From positions 2,886,501 to 2,950,500 of the forward strand of contig NZ_CP104007.1 in assembly GCF_029201545.1 (NCBI RefSeq): a DNA stretch of 64,000 nt, read 5' to 3'. Positions within the stretch are counted from its first letter, which is position 1. Each line of letters opens with the position of its first letter. The notes beneath the pieces were generated by a model that ran no database searches, was not told where the DNA came from, and saw only the letters and a program-made list of their open reading frames with translations. The DNA comes from Devosia sp. FJ2-5-3. GTDB lineage: Bacteria > Pseudomonadota > Alphaproteobacteria > Rhizobiales > Devosiaceae. Positions 47,041 to 55,492 of the stretch are shown here, piece by piece. The translations under genes and the position numbers were made by a program.

Positions 47041-47395
47041 GCCCCGTTCGGTGCCCGGCCGCACGCACCAGGGGGCGGCCGGAAACCCCTCTACTGCGCC
47101 GGGCGGGACCCGAATAGCCAGATAGGGCCGCCCCGGCAATTCCACCGCGAACACGGCATTCGGTTCACGCGGGAAGCAATCGTACGAAGGGACTACCCTC
47201 GCTGGGCCCCTCGACACTGGCCCTGAACCCATCCCCTTTGCCGACGGGAACAGCTATCACTACAAAACCCGGCCATCCACATTAAACCGCAAAAATCGAA
47301 GCATGACGCTTTCGCTTTTTTTCGTTCAGGCATAAGCCATGCGCGAGATGGCCGCGCGCTGTCAAATCACACGCCAATCACGGCCCCGAAGCGCG
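47041..47395. other. gene-free region downstream of SRPBCC and deoR-type gene
   Basis: It holds a hairpin with 8-bp arms (47055-47062 with 47075-47082), possibly ending the SRPBCC transcript, and one copy of a 16-bp repeat (47283-47298) followed by a TTTCG-rich stretch (47310-47328). No coding region is supported. Confidence 0.45.
47283..47298. repeat. 16-bp repeat, copy 1, downstream of the DeoR-type gene
   Basis: TAAACCGCAAAAATCG here is identical to the copy at 48352-48367. The two copies flank the regulator gene in direct orientation, about 110 bp from each end. Confidence 0.6.
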
Positions 47396-48184
47396 CTAGA
47401 TTGCGACGATGATTTCAATCCCCCGCCGCTCGAATTCGCGACGGTCTTCATCAGAGATGCCGTCATCGGTGATAAAGCCGGTCAAAACATCCAGCGGCCC
47501 GAGGGACGAAAAGGAGGTCCGCCCGATCTTGGTGCTGTCCGCCACAAGATAGACCTTCGACGCCGCCTTGATCATGGCCCGCTTGACGTAGAGGTCGGCC
47601 ATGGCGGGAAAGGTCAGCCCGGCATCGAACGACACCCCGGCGGTTGCCAGGAACAACTTTTCGGCGAATACGCCCTGGAAAAACTCGCCGGCTTTTTCGC
47701 CTGACAAGGACAGGGTCGGCGCCTTGAACTGACCGCCGGACATATGAATTGTCATGCTGGGCAAGGCGCCCAGGAGAAGCGCGATATTGATCGCGTTGGT
47801 GATGACGTTCAAATTCTGGTGGGACACCAGATTGTTGGCGATTTCGGTCGTGGTTGATCCAGCATCGAGGATAATGGTCTCGCCAGGCCCGACCAGGGCA
47901 GCCGCTGCTCGACCAATCTTGCGCTTGCTGTCCATATTGACCAGGTGATGCAGCGACATGGACTGCACCTGTTGCGGCACGGACTTCAGGTGCGCGCCAC
48001 CATGCTCCCGGGTCACAAAGCCCTCGGCGTCGAGGCGCTCGAGGTCCTGGCGGATCGTCGCTTCCGAAACGGCGAAGGCCACGGAGAGATCGCGCACGCG
48101 GGCGCTCCCCTCTTCCTGCAACCACTCGAGAATTTTCATCCGCCTCGGTTCGGCGAGCAAATTCTGTCGGCCAGCGTCCGCCAT
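47396..48184 (-). CDS. DeoR family sugar-phosphate-responsive regulator
   Basis: This ~262-residue repressor has an N-terminal DeoR helix-turn-helix (RMKILEWLQEEGSARVRDLSVAF, SEATIRQDLERLDAEGFVTREHGGA) and a C-terminal DeoRC domain (ILDAGSTTTEIAN, VYLVADSTKIG). The start is uncertain: ATG at 48184 fits family length, while a TTG at 48241 has a better GGGAGGG site. It is divergent from a two-gene transketolase and probably controls it in response to a sugar phosphate. Confidence 0.88.
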   Translation of the reverse strand: MADAGRQNLLAEPRRMKILEWLQEEGSARVRDLSVAFAVSEATIRQDLERLDAEGFVTREHGGAHLKSVPQQVQSMSLHHLVNMDSKRKIGRAAAALVGPGETIILDAGSTTTEIANNLVSHQNLNVITNAINIALLLGALPSMTIHMSGGQFKAPTLSLSGEKAGEFFQGVFAEKLFLATAGVSFDAGLTFPAMADLYVKRAMIKAASKVYLVADSTKIGRTSFSSLGPLDVLTGFITDDGISDEDRREFERRGIEIIVAI

Positions 48185-48351
48185 GGGCTTTCGCCCTCTA
48201 CGCGCTGCGGGGTCGACTGGCTTTGTGGTGGAACCGGCCAAATCCTGCCCTCCCGATCACTTCCGGCAAGGACTTAGCCTTGGCCTCCGGCATTCGCAAG
48301 GTCAATGCGGTTTCGCCGCGCATAAAGTACCAAAATGCAGACATTCACAAA

Positions 48352-48367
48352 TAAACCGCAAAAATCG
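48352..48367. repeat. 16-bp repeat, copy 2, in the DeoR/transketolase gap
   Basis: An exact copy of the site at 47283-47298, placed between the divergent regulator and transketolase genes, where an operator is expected. Confidence 0.6.
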
Positions 48368-48462
48368 CAAATACTAGTTGATAGCCGGTCAGGTCGAAGG
48401 CTAGGCTTGCAGCAAGCTGATCAAGCGACTTCGACTGCTGCCCAGACAGGAACAATCCGCCC

Positions 48463-49302
48463 GTGCCCACCCCCGCCCTCGATCTCCGCAATGATCGCGT
48501 CACCGCAATCGCCGCCCAGGCGCTGTGGATTCGCCGCCGCAGTTTCCAGATGGTGTACGAGGCGCGGCAGGGGCATCCCGGCGGGGATTTCAGCGCCGCC
48601 GATATTCTCGCGACGCTCTATTTCGGCGTGCTGCGCCATGATCCGAAGCATCCCCGCGATCCCGCGCGCGACCGGTTCGTGATGAGCAAGGGCCACTGCA
48701 CCGGCGCCTTCTATTCCGTTTTGGCCCGCGCAGGCTTCTTCCCCGAGGCCGATCTCAAATCCTATATGAAGCCGCTCTCCAGGCTGAACGGCCATCCCAA
48801 CCGCAATTATCTGCCGGGGGTCGAGACCAATACCGGCCCGCTGGGCCATGGTCTGCCGGTCGCGACGGGCATTGCCATTGCCGGCCAGCTCGACAATGCC
48901 GATTTCCGCACCTTCGTGCTCACCGGCGACGGCGAGCTGCAGGAAGGCAGCAATTGGGAATCGGCGCTCACCGCCGCGCACCGCAAGCTCGAGAACCTCA
49001 CCCTCATCATCGACCGCAATCGGCTGCAGCAGGGTGCGCGCACCGAGGACACCGCCTCGCTCGATCCGCTGGATGACAAATGGCGCGCCTTCGGCTGGCA
49101 TGTCGAGATCGTCGATGGTCACGACCATGGTGCGCTTCTCGATGTCCTCTCCGCCTCGCCCAAGGGTCGCGGCAAGCCGCTCTGCATCATTGCCAATACC
49201 TTCAAGGGCAAGGGCGTCAGCTTCATGCACGACAATGTCGCCTGGCATCATGGCGTGCCCAACACGGAACAGTTTGAGCAAGCCATGGCGGAGTTGGTCT
49301 GA
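48463..49302 (+). CDS. transketolase, N-terminal subunit
   Basis: This 279-residue subunit carries the thiamine diphosphate half of transketolase: RQGHPGGDFSAADIL, VMSKGHCTGAFYSVLA, TGPLGHGLPVATGIAIA and the ThDP motif TGDGELQEGSNWESALTAAHRKLENLTLIIDRN. A GTG start at 48463 is the first that fits. It overlaps its partner by one base. The split form is common for sugar-specific transketolases (for example apulose-4-phosphate), but the sugar is not evident. Confidence 0.92.
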   Translation: MPTPALDLRNDRVTAIAAQALWIRRRSFQMVYEARQGHPGGDFSAADILATLYFGVLRHDPKHPRDPARDRFVMSKGHCTGAFYSVLARAGFFPEADLKSYMKPLSRLNGHPNRNYLPGVETNTGPLGHGLPVATGIAIAGQLDNADFRTFVLTGDGELQEGSNWESALTAAHRKLENLTLIIDRNRLQQGARTEDTASLDPLDDKWRAFGWHVEIVDGHDHGALLDVLSASPKGRGKPLCIIANTFKGKGVSFMHDNVAWHHGVPNTEQFEQAMAELV

Positions 49303-50261
49303 TGAGCGCTACTGCCCCTGCAAAAGCCGGTCTCTTTGATTGCCGCGACAGCTTTGCCTCGACCATCGAGGCCTTGGCCGCAGCCGATCCGCGCATCGTC
49401 ACCGTGGTCAGCGACAGCGTCGGCTCGTCCAAGCTGGGTGGCTTCCGCAAGAAATTCCCAGAGCGCATGGTCAATGTCGGCATTGCCGAACAGACGCTGG
49501 TGGCTGTCGGTGCCGGTCTCGCCAATGGCGGCAAAATCCCGTTCGTTTCGGCTGCCTCGTGCTTCATCACCGGCCGCGCGCTGGAACAGGTCAAGGCCGA
49601 CATTGCCTATTCCAATGTCAATGTGAAGCTCATCGGCCAGTCGAGCGGCGTCGCCTATGGCGAGCTCGGCCCGACCCACCATTCGATCGAAGACCTCGCC
49701 TGGCTGCGCCTCTTCACCAATCTCAAGCTGATCGTGCCGGCTGACCCGTGGGAGACGGCGGAGGCGATCAAGGCCGCCGCCGATCATGACGGCCCGGTGT
49801 TCGTCCGCGTCAGCCGCATGGCCGTGCCGGCACTGGAGCGTCCCGCCGGGGCAAGATTCGAGATCGGCAAGGCCGAAACGCTGGTTGAGGGTTCGGACGC
49901 CACCATCATCGCGAGCGGCACCACCGTCCACCGCGCCGTCGCGGCGGCCAAGACGCTTGCCGCGGAGGGCATTTCGGTCCGCGTCGCCAACATGTCGACC
50001 GTCAACCCGCTCGATGATGAGGCTATTGCTGCCGCCATCGACACCGGCGCCATCGTCACTGTCGAAGAGCACTCCGTCCGCGGCGGTCTCGGCGGCGCCA
50101 TTGCCGAAGTGGTGAGCACCACCAATCCAGTGCCCATGCGCATTCTCGGCTTCCCCGGCTTCGTGCCGACCGGCTCGGCCGAGTGGCTGTTCGACAATTT
50201 CGGGCTCAATGAAGCCGGCATTGGTGACGCCGTGCGCCAGACTATCGCCCGCAAGAAATGA
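49302..50261 (+). CDS. transketolase, C-terminal subunit
   Basis: This 319-residue partner holds the pyrimidine-binding and C-terminal domains: VVSDSVGSSKLGGFRKKFPERMVNVGIAEQTLV (catalytic Glu), PFVSAASCFITGRALEQ, SSGVAYGELGPTHHSIEDLA and GAIVTVEEHSVRGGLGGAI. The start overlaps the N-subunit stop (TGATG), which suggests tight translational coupling of a two-subunit enzyme. Confidence 0.92.
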   Translation: MSATAPAKAGLFDCRDSFASTIEALAAADPRIVTVVSDSVGSSKLGGFRKKFPERMVNVGIAEQTLVAVGAGLANGGKIPFVSAASCFITGRALEQVKADIAYSNVNVKLIGQSSGVAYGELGPTHHSIEDLAWLRLFTNLKLIVPADPWETAEAIKAAADHDGPVFVRVSRMAVPALERPAGARFEIGKAETLVEGSDATIIASGTTVHRAVAAAKTLAAEGISVRVANMSTVNPLDDEAIAAAIDTGAIVTVEEHSVRGGLGGAIAEVVSTTNPVPMRILGFPGFVPTGSAEWLFDNFGLNEAGIGDAVRQTIARKK

Positions 50262-50294
50262 CCGTTCCCGGCCTCATCCTCGCCATCGACCAGG

Positions 50295-50399
50295 CCCCCC
50301 ACCTCCCCCCTGATAGGGAGAGGCATAAATCGTGTCTGCCGCAATTTTTGTGCGCCAAAGAACCAGTCCCTCCCCTCCCGGGGGAGGTTAGGAGGTGGC
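50295..50399. repeat. GC-rich inverted repeat between convergent genes
   Basis: CCACCTCC (50299-50306) and GGAGGTGG (50391-50398) enclose two smaller C-run/G-run hairpins. The right half ends in GGGGGAGGTTAGGAGG, matching the stem-plus-tail pattern of the other palindromes here. It may act as a bidirectional terminator. Confidence 0.55.
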
Positions 50400-50427
50400 T
50401 TCGGCACCCACCATTTTCGGTGGAGCC

Positions 50428-51525
50428 TTAAGCCCCCACGGCAGTCCGCGGCATTTCGGAGAATATCTCCGCCTTGCCGTTGCGTATGATGACGATCTCC
50501 TCGAGCCGCAGGCCGAAGCGCCCCTGCAGGTAAATTCCCGGCTCGATCGAGAACACCATGCCTTCGTCCAAAACGGTTTCGCTCGTGCCGGTGATATAGG
50601 GCGCTTCGTGCACGTCGATGCCGAGGCCATGACCGGTCCGGTGCAGGAATTTTTCGCCATAGCCGGCAGCGGTGATGACATCGCGCGCTGCCTTGTCGAT
50701 TTCCTTGGCCTGAACACCCGGCTTGACCGCGGCAAGCGCGGCTTCAACAGCTCGGTTCACGATGTCATGGATCTCGTCATAGCCCTCAGGCTTGCTGCCG
50801 AAATAGCCCATGCGCGTCATGTCGGAGGGGTAGCCATTGATGCGGCCGCCAATGTCGAGCAGCACGGCATCGCCAGCCTTGAGCCTGGTTGCACCGGTGT
50901 GGTGATGCGGGAACGCGCCATTGGCGCCGAAGCACACCGAGATGAACTGGGTCGTCGCGCCGTTATCCTTGTAGAATTTGGCGATGACCTCGGCCACTTC
51001 GACCTCGGTGATCCCCTCTTTCAGCGCGGCAAAACCGGCCGCCATGGCCCCGTCATTGAGCAGGTGCGAGGCTTTGAGCAAATCATACTCGGCCTGGTCC
51101 TTGCGCGAGCGCAGATAGCCGACCGTGTCCTGGGTGAACCGGCGCGAAGCCCCGGGCAGCGCATCGAGCAGCAGCAGCGCGAAATCGGCGCGCATGGTTT
51201 CGTCGATCACCACGGATGGGCTGACCCGCGAAATGCCGGTGGCGTCGATCAATTGGTCCAGCGCCGCGTTCGGGCCCTCGGCATCTGCCCATGAGAAGAA
51301 CGGTAGATCCGTGTGCTGGCGCGAGCTGTCGGCATTGAGCGCCGGCATCAGGAAACCGGCAAAATCCTTGCTCACCAGCAGCATGACCGGCCGCTCATCG
51401 CCATGCGGGGAGAGATCGGCGAGATAAGTCATGTGGCTCGAAGGGCCGATCACGACCAGGTCCGTATTCGTGTCGGACATGCGCTGGCGCAGCTTGGCCA
51501 TGCGGGCGGATAGTGTTGGATTCAT
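50428..51525 (-). CDS. M24 family Xaa-Pro-type aminopeptidase
   Basis: This 365-residue protein has a creatinase-type N-domain (about 1-130, with GPSSHMTYLADLSPHGDERP) and a pita-bread M24 domain. Metal and catalytic residues lie in HHHTGATRLKAGDAVLLDIGGRINGYPSDMTR (the two Asp), FLHRTGHGLGIDVHE (His) and VFSIEPGIYLQGRFGLRLEEIV (Glu pair). It probably cuts the N-terminal residue before Pro in peptides. Its neighbours, a peptide ABC transporter and proline catabolism genes, support that. Confidence 0.9.
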   Translation of the reverse strand: MNPTLSARMAKLRQRMSDTNTDLVVIGPSSHMTYLADLSPHGDERPVMLLVSKDFAGFLMPALNADSSRQHTDLPFFSWADAEGPNAALDQLIDATGISRVSPSVVIDETMRADFALLLLDALPGASRRFTQDTVGYLRSRKDQAEYDLLKASHLLNDGAMAAGFAALKEGITEVEVAEVIAKFYKDNGATTQFISVCFGANGAFPHHHTGATRLKAGDAVLLDIGGRINGYPSDMTRMGYFGSKPEGYDEIHDIVNRAVEAALAAVKPGVQAKEIDKAARDVITAAGYGEKFLHRTGHGLGIDVHEAPYITGTSETVLDEGMVFSIEPGIYLQGRFGLRLEEIVIIRNGKAEIFSEMPRTAVGA

Positions 51526-51559
51526 GAGAATAACTCGCTGGTTTGCTTATGGGGCGCGG

Positions 51560-51679
51560 CCCCTCACCCTAACCCTCTCCCCGGGGGGCGATGGAAGACG
51601 ACCGGCGCGCTTGCAGAGATTGTGCCACAAACTCGATCCAGTCCCCTCGCCCCTCTGGGGAGAGGGCTAGGGTGAGGGG
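51560..51679. repeat. long palindromic element, copy A (120 bp)
   Basis: Arms of 23 bases (51560-51582 and 51657-51679) match at 22 positions: CCCCTCACCCTAACCCTCTC-type left arm and its reverse complement on the right. The arms extend inward imperfectly. It lies between the M24 peptidase and the binding-protein gene, in a 294-bp gap. Copy B is at 55311. Confidence 0.75.
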
Positions 51680-51819
51680 TCTATCAATTTTCAAAAGAGG
51701 AGGCGGAGCCGGACGGGAGGAGGAGTGCCCGGCTCCGCGAGACGACGACATGAGGGACAGCCGTCGTCTATCTCGAGAACATGCGGGGCCATCGACCCCG
51801 CATAGAATCCGCTGGCGGA

Positions 51820-53409
51820 TCAGTTCTTCGTTACGAGGCGGTAGTACACGAAGTCCGAATTGGAGCCATTCACATAACCGTCAACATTGCTGCCCATGGC
51901 GATCTGCAGGGCCGCCTGGAACATGATGACGATCGGGCTTTCGGCCTGAACCTTCTTTTGAAGGTCGATATAGAGCTCGTTACGCTTGCTCTGATCGGCT
52001 TCGGCCAAGGCTGCGGTCACTTCGTCATTCATTTCCTGAGGCACGGCCCAGGCGTTACGCCAGGTCGTTGTCGCGGTGTAGTTGTCGTCCGCATTGTTGG
52101 AATTGTAGGCGAACGCCTTGGCGTTGGAGTGCGGATCCATGAAGTCCGGGCCCCAATAGAGCAGCATGGCCTGGTGCGTACGCTCACGGTACTTGGTGAT
52201 CACCTGGGCACCGGTGCCGGGCAGGATATCGAAATTGATCCCCGCTTCTGAGAAACCGGCCTGCAGCGACTGCGCGATGTCGGTGAACGGGGTCGAGTTG
52301 ATCACGTCCAGCGTGACGTTGATCGGCGTCTCGATGCCGGCATCGGCCAGGATCTGCTTGGCCTTTTCGACGTCATAGGTGAACGGGGTCTCGTCATAGG
52401 AACCCGGGAAACCCTTGGGCCAGAAGGCCTGGTGCTTTTCCATCTGGCCCTTGAGGAAGGTCTGGGTCATGCCGTCATAATCGACGAGATAACGCGCAGC
52501 TTCCCAGATGGCCGGATTGGTCAGCTCTTCGGTCTTCTGGTTGAACGAAAGGAAGTGCACGGCCGCCTGCGGATAGGTCTCGACCTTGACCGCATCGCTC
52601 GCGAGACCCGCCACCTGGTCGGAAGTCAGGTTCTTGGCGATATCGACGTCGCCCGAGTTGAGCAGCAGCTGCTGGGTTGCCGCTTCCGCAACGTGACGGA
52701 TCAGCACCTGCTTCATCGCCGGCGCGCCGTTCCAATAGGTCTCGTTGGCGGTGAGGCGAACCAGTTCGGCCGGACGGTAGTCGGTCAGGACGAACGGGCC
52801 GGAACCGGCCGAATTGGTGTTGAGCCAGGCATTGCCCCAGTCACCATTTTCCTCGTGCTCGCGCACAAGAACTTCGTCGACGATGGCGCCCGGACGGGCC
52901 GCAAGCACGTTCAGCACGAAGGCCGACGCGAAATCACCATCCCACTTCACGACGACCTTGTTGCCGTCCACGGTCACCATCTCGTCGATGTTTTCCGGGG
53001 TCCAGCCAAGCTGGGTCAGGATGAAGGCCGGGGTCAGGTTCAGCGTCACGACGCGCTTGAACGAGAACTGCGCGTCTTCGGCGCGGACAGGATTGCCCGA
53101 GGCGAAAGTGGCGCCGTCACGCATGGTGAAGGTCAGCGTCTTGGCGGCTTCGTCGGCAACCCATTCCGACGCCAGACCCGGTGCCAGCACCGTGGTGTCG
53201 GCGGCGTCGTACTGGACGAGCTTGTCATAGAGGTTGGCGTTGATCTCGCCGGCCGAGAATTCATAGGCCTGTGCGGGATCGAGCGCGACGATATCGTCGA
53301 TGTTCTGGGCGATGACCAGCGCATCGGCGGGGGTAGCGGCATAGGCTGCGCCTGCCGCCAGCGGCAGGGTCAGCGCTGAGGCCAGCAAGGCAGCGCGAAA
53401 GAGCTTCAT
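51820..53409 (-). CDS. peptide ABC transporter substrate-binding protein (DppA/OppA type)
   Basis: This 529-residue periplasmic protein has a signal peptide (residues 1-24, cleavage after AYA) and the family-5 solute-binding fold. Marks are IDDIVALDPAQAYEFSAGEINANLYDKLV, SGNPVRAEDAQFSFKRVV and GSGPFVLTDYRPAELVRLTANETYW. It is on the minus strand, overlapping an XRE-cupin regulator by 4 bp, while the matching permeases and ATPases are divergent. The ligand is probably short peptides. Confidence 0.92.
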   Translation of the reverse strand: MKLFRAALLASALTLPLAAGAAYAATPADALVIAQNIDDIVALDPAQAYEFSAGEINANLYDKLVQYDAADTTVLAPGLASEWVADEAAKTLTFTMRDGATFASGNPVRAEDAQFSFKRVVTLNLTPAFILTQLGWTPENIDEMVTVDGNKVVVKWDGDFASAFVLNVLAARPGAIVDEVLVREHEENGDWGNAWLNTNSAGSGPFVLTDYRPAELVRLTANETYWNGAPAMKQVLIRHVAEAATQQLLLNSGDVDIAKNLTSDQVAGLASDAVKVETYPQAAVHFLSFNQKTEELTNPAIWEAARYLVDYDGMTQTFLKGQMEKHQAFWPKGFPGSYDETPFTYDVEKAKQILADAGIETPINVTLDVINSTPFTDIAQSLQAGFSEAGINFDILPGTGAQVITKYRERTHQAMLLYWGPDFMDPHSNAKAFAYNSNNADDNYTATTTWRNAWAVPQEMNDEVTAALAEADQSKRNELYIDLQKKVQAESPIVIMFQAALQIAMGSNVDGYVNGSNSDFVYYRLVTKN

Positions 53410-54080
53410 GAGTGTTTCTCCTTTGGGGTGATTTTTTTGTTGGCCGGCTTATTGGTGCCGGGTTTGGGTTTCGCGACTGCCGACCGCTGCGGGCGGGCCG
53501 TCGACCGAAAGAGTGCCAGCGTGCCCGTCCACAGGAGACGCGCAGGCCGGTCCGTGTGGTTGGACCAGGAATGGGGGCGGTTGCCGCGAAAATGCAGGCT
53601 GTCGCCCGCATTCATCACCATGTCCTCGCCGTCCAGCCGCTGGGTGATCGAGCCGTCCAGCACGAAGAGAATCTCCTCGCCCTCATGCGCCACCGTTTCC
53701 GAGCGATAGCCCGGCGGCACGGTCATCAGGAAGCTGGAGAGCTGGTTGCCCGGAAAATCGGCGCCGAGCCGCTCATAGACCACCGAGGAACCATCGATCG
53801 AAAACCGGCTTCGCTCTTCCGAACGGGTCAGGGCATTCTGCGGCGCAGGCGCCGAAATGAAATAGTCGATGGGAACGCCCAGGGCCCGCGCGATCTGCGC
53901 CAGCGTGCCGAGCGAAGGCGTCGCATGGTCACGCTCCACCTGACTGAGATATCCTACCGACACTTCGGCAATTTCACCCAATTGCATCAGGGTCATGTGC
54001 TGCTGACGGCGGCGGGCACGGATCAACGCGCCCACTTTTGGGTGCCTCCCTTGCGCTCGTGCAGTGGCCTCTTCCGCCAT
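53406..54080 (-). CDS. XRE family regulator with C-terminal cupin domain
   Basis: This 224-residue protein has an N-terminal XRE helix-turn-helix (VGALIRARRRQQHMTLMQLGEIAEVSVGYLSQVERDHATPSLGTLAQIARAL), a middle linker, and a cupin domain (about 120-195, EGEEILFVLDGSITQRLDGEDMVMNAGDSLHFRGN). A basic Lys/Pro-rich tail follows. It is the upstream gene of a two-gene operon with the peptide-binding protein and probably controls both divergent halves of the transporter locus. Confidence 0.92.
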   Translation of the reverse strand: MAEEATARAQGRHPKVGALIRARRRQQHMTLMQLGEIAEVSVGYLSQVERDHATPSLGTLAQIARALGVPIDYFISAPAPQNALTRSEERSRFSIDGSSVVYERLGADFPGNQLSSFLMTVPPGYRSETVAHEGEEILFVLDGSITQRLDGEDMVMNAGDSLHFRGNRPHSWSNHTDRPARLLWTGTLALFRSTARPQRSAVAKPKPGTNKPANKKITPKEKHS

Positions 54081-54210
54081 TGTCCCTCACCAAAATTTTT
54101 TTGATATAAGCAAAGTTTCTTGTATGGTGGAAGTGAAATATAAAGGTTTCCCGCTCCGCAAGAGAGTCATCCTGCGGCGATAAGTTTTTGTTTGTACAAG
54201 AGGTTTTCGC

Positions 54211-55284
54211 GTGAGCGTTGATCAGCCACCCGTTGAAGTAGCGCCCTCCTCCGTCTCGACGTCAAAGCGCGTCGGCAGACGGTTTTCGGCGCTCGCCGGG
54301 TTCCTCATCACGCTTTTCCTCACTTTTCTTGGCCTTTTGGCCATCACCTTCTTCATCGGCCGTGTCATCCCGATCGACCCGGTTCTGGCAGTCGTCGGCG
54401 ACAGGGCGACGCAGGCTCAATATGATGCCGCTGCCAGCGCCATGGGCCTCGACCGCCCGATCTACGAGCAGTTCATTTCCTATGTCGGCAATGTTCTGAC
54501 CGGCGATCTCGGCCGCTCTGTTTCGACCGGCCGCCCCGTGGCCGAAGACCTCAGCCGCTTCTTCCCCGCCACTTTCGAAATGGCCACGCTCGGCATTCTG
54601 ATCGGCATCGCGCTGGGCGTACCGCTCGGGGTCACCGCGGCCGCCCGCCAGGGCAGCTGGCTCGACCAGGCGATCCGCGTCGTCGGCCTCCTGGGCTATT
54701 CCGTCCCCGCTTTCTGGCTGGGCCTTGTCGGCCTTGCCGTCTTTTACGCCCGCCTGCGCTGGGTGGGTGGCCCGGGCCGGCTCGACATCTTCTATGACGG
54801 CCTCGTCCAGCCCGTCACCGGCATGATCCTCATCGACAGCCTCATTCGCGGTGAGATCGACATCTTCTGGAATGCGCTCTGGCACATCGTCCTGCCGGCG
54901 TCCGTGCTCGGCTTTTTCAGCCTCGCCTATATCGCTCGCATGACGCGTTCCTTCATGCTCGACCAGCTCAACCAGGAGTTCGTCACCACGGCGCGCGTCA
55001 AGGGCGTGCCCGAGCGGATCGTGATCTGGCGCCACGCCTTCAACCCCATCCGCGTGCCACTGATCACCGTCATCGGCCTCTCCTATGCCGGTCTTCTCGA
55101 AGGCTCGGTGATGATCGAGACGGTGTTCTCCTGGCCCGGCATCGGCAATTACCTCACCACGGCCCTGCTCAACGCCGACATGAACGCCGTGCTCGGTTCG
55201 ACCCTCGTGATCGGCGCCGTCTTCATCTTCATCAACAAGGTCTCCGACGTGCTCTACCGCGTCCTCGACCCGAGGGCCCGGTGA
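54211..55284 (+). CDS. peptide ABC transporter permease (DppB type)
   Basis: This 357-residue inner-membrane permease has a long cytoplasmic N-terminus (about 35 residues) and six hydrophobic segments. The FIGRVIPIDPVLAVVGDRA stretch after the first segment is typical of DppB/OppB, and the ATPase-docking loop is QEFVTTARVKGVPERIVIWRHAF. The likely GTG start at 54211 leads to VSVDQPPVEV. It is the first gene of the plus-strand half, 130 bp from the divergent regulator. Confidence 0.92.
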   Translation: MSVDQPPVEVAPSSVSTSKRVGRRFSALAGFLITLFLTFLGLLAITFFIGRVIPIDPVLAVVGDRATQAQYDAAASAMGLDRPIYEQFISYVGNVLTGDLGRSVSTGRPVAEDLSRFFPATFEMATLGILIGIALGVPLGVTAAARQGSWLDQAIRVVGLLGYSVPAFWLGLVGLAVFYARLRWVGGPGRLDIFYDGLVQPVTGMILIDSLIRGEIDIFWNALWHIVLPASVLGFFSLAYIARMTRSFMLDQLNQEFVTTARVKGVPERIVIWRHAFNPIRVPLITVIGLSYAGLLEGSVMIETVFSWPGIGNYLTTALLNADMNAVLGSTLVIGAVFIFINKVSDVLYRVLDPRAR

Positions 55285-55310
55285 TGGTGAGTTCTGTTTT
55301 CGCGGCCACA

Positions 55311-55459
55311 CCCCTCACCCTGACCCTCTCCCCGGAGGGGCGAGGGGACGCATGGGATAGAGCGGTGCGCGCAAGGATGATGCGGCTTTTGCCGCGGCGA
55401 ATGAAAAATGCACCGGCCGAGCCCCCTCGCCCCTCTGGGGAGAGGGTTGGGGTGAGGGG
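55311..55459. repeat. long palindromic element, copy B (149 bp), inside the transporter operon
   Basis: Two 37-base arms (55311-55347 and 55423-55459) are reverse complements with three mismatches. The spacer carries a small GCGGC-TTTT-GCCGC hairpin. It fills most of the 208-bp gap between the two permease genes. Confidence 0.8.
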
Positions 55460-55492
55460 CCTTTCGTTCATGTCTCAAAAAGGAGTCTCCGC

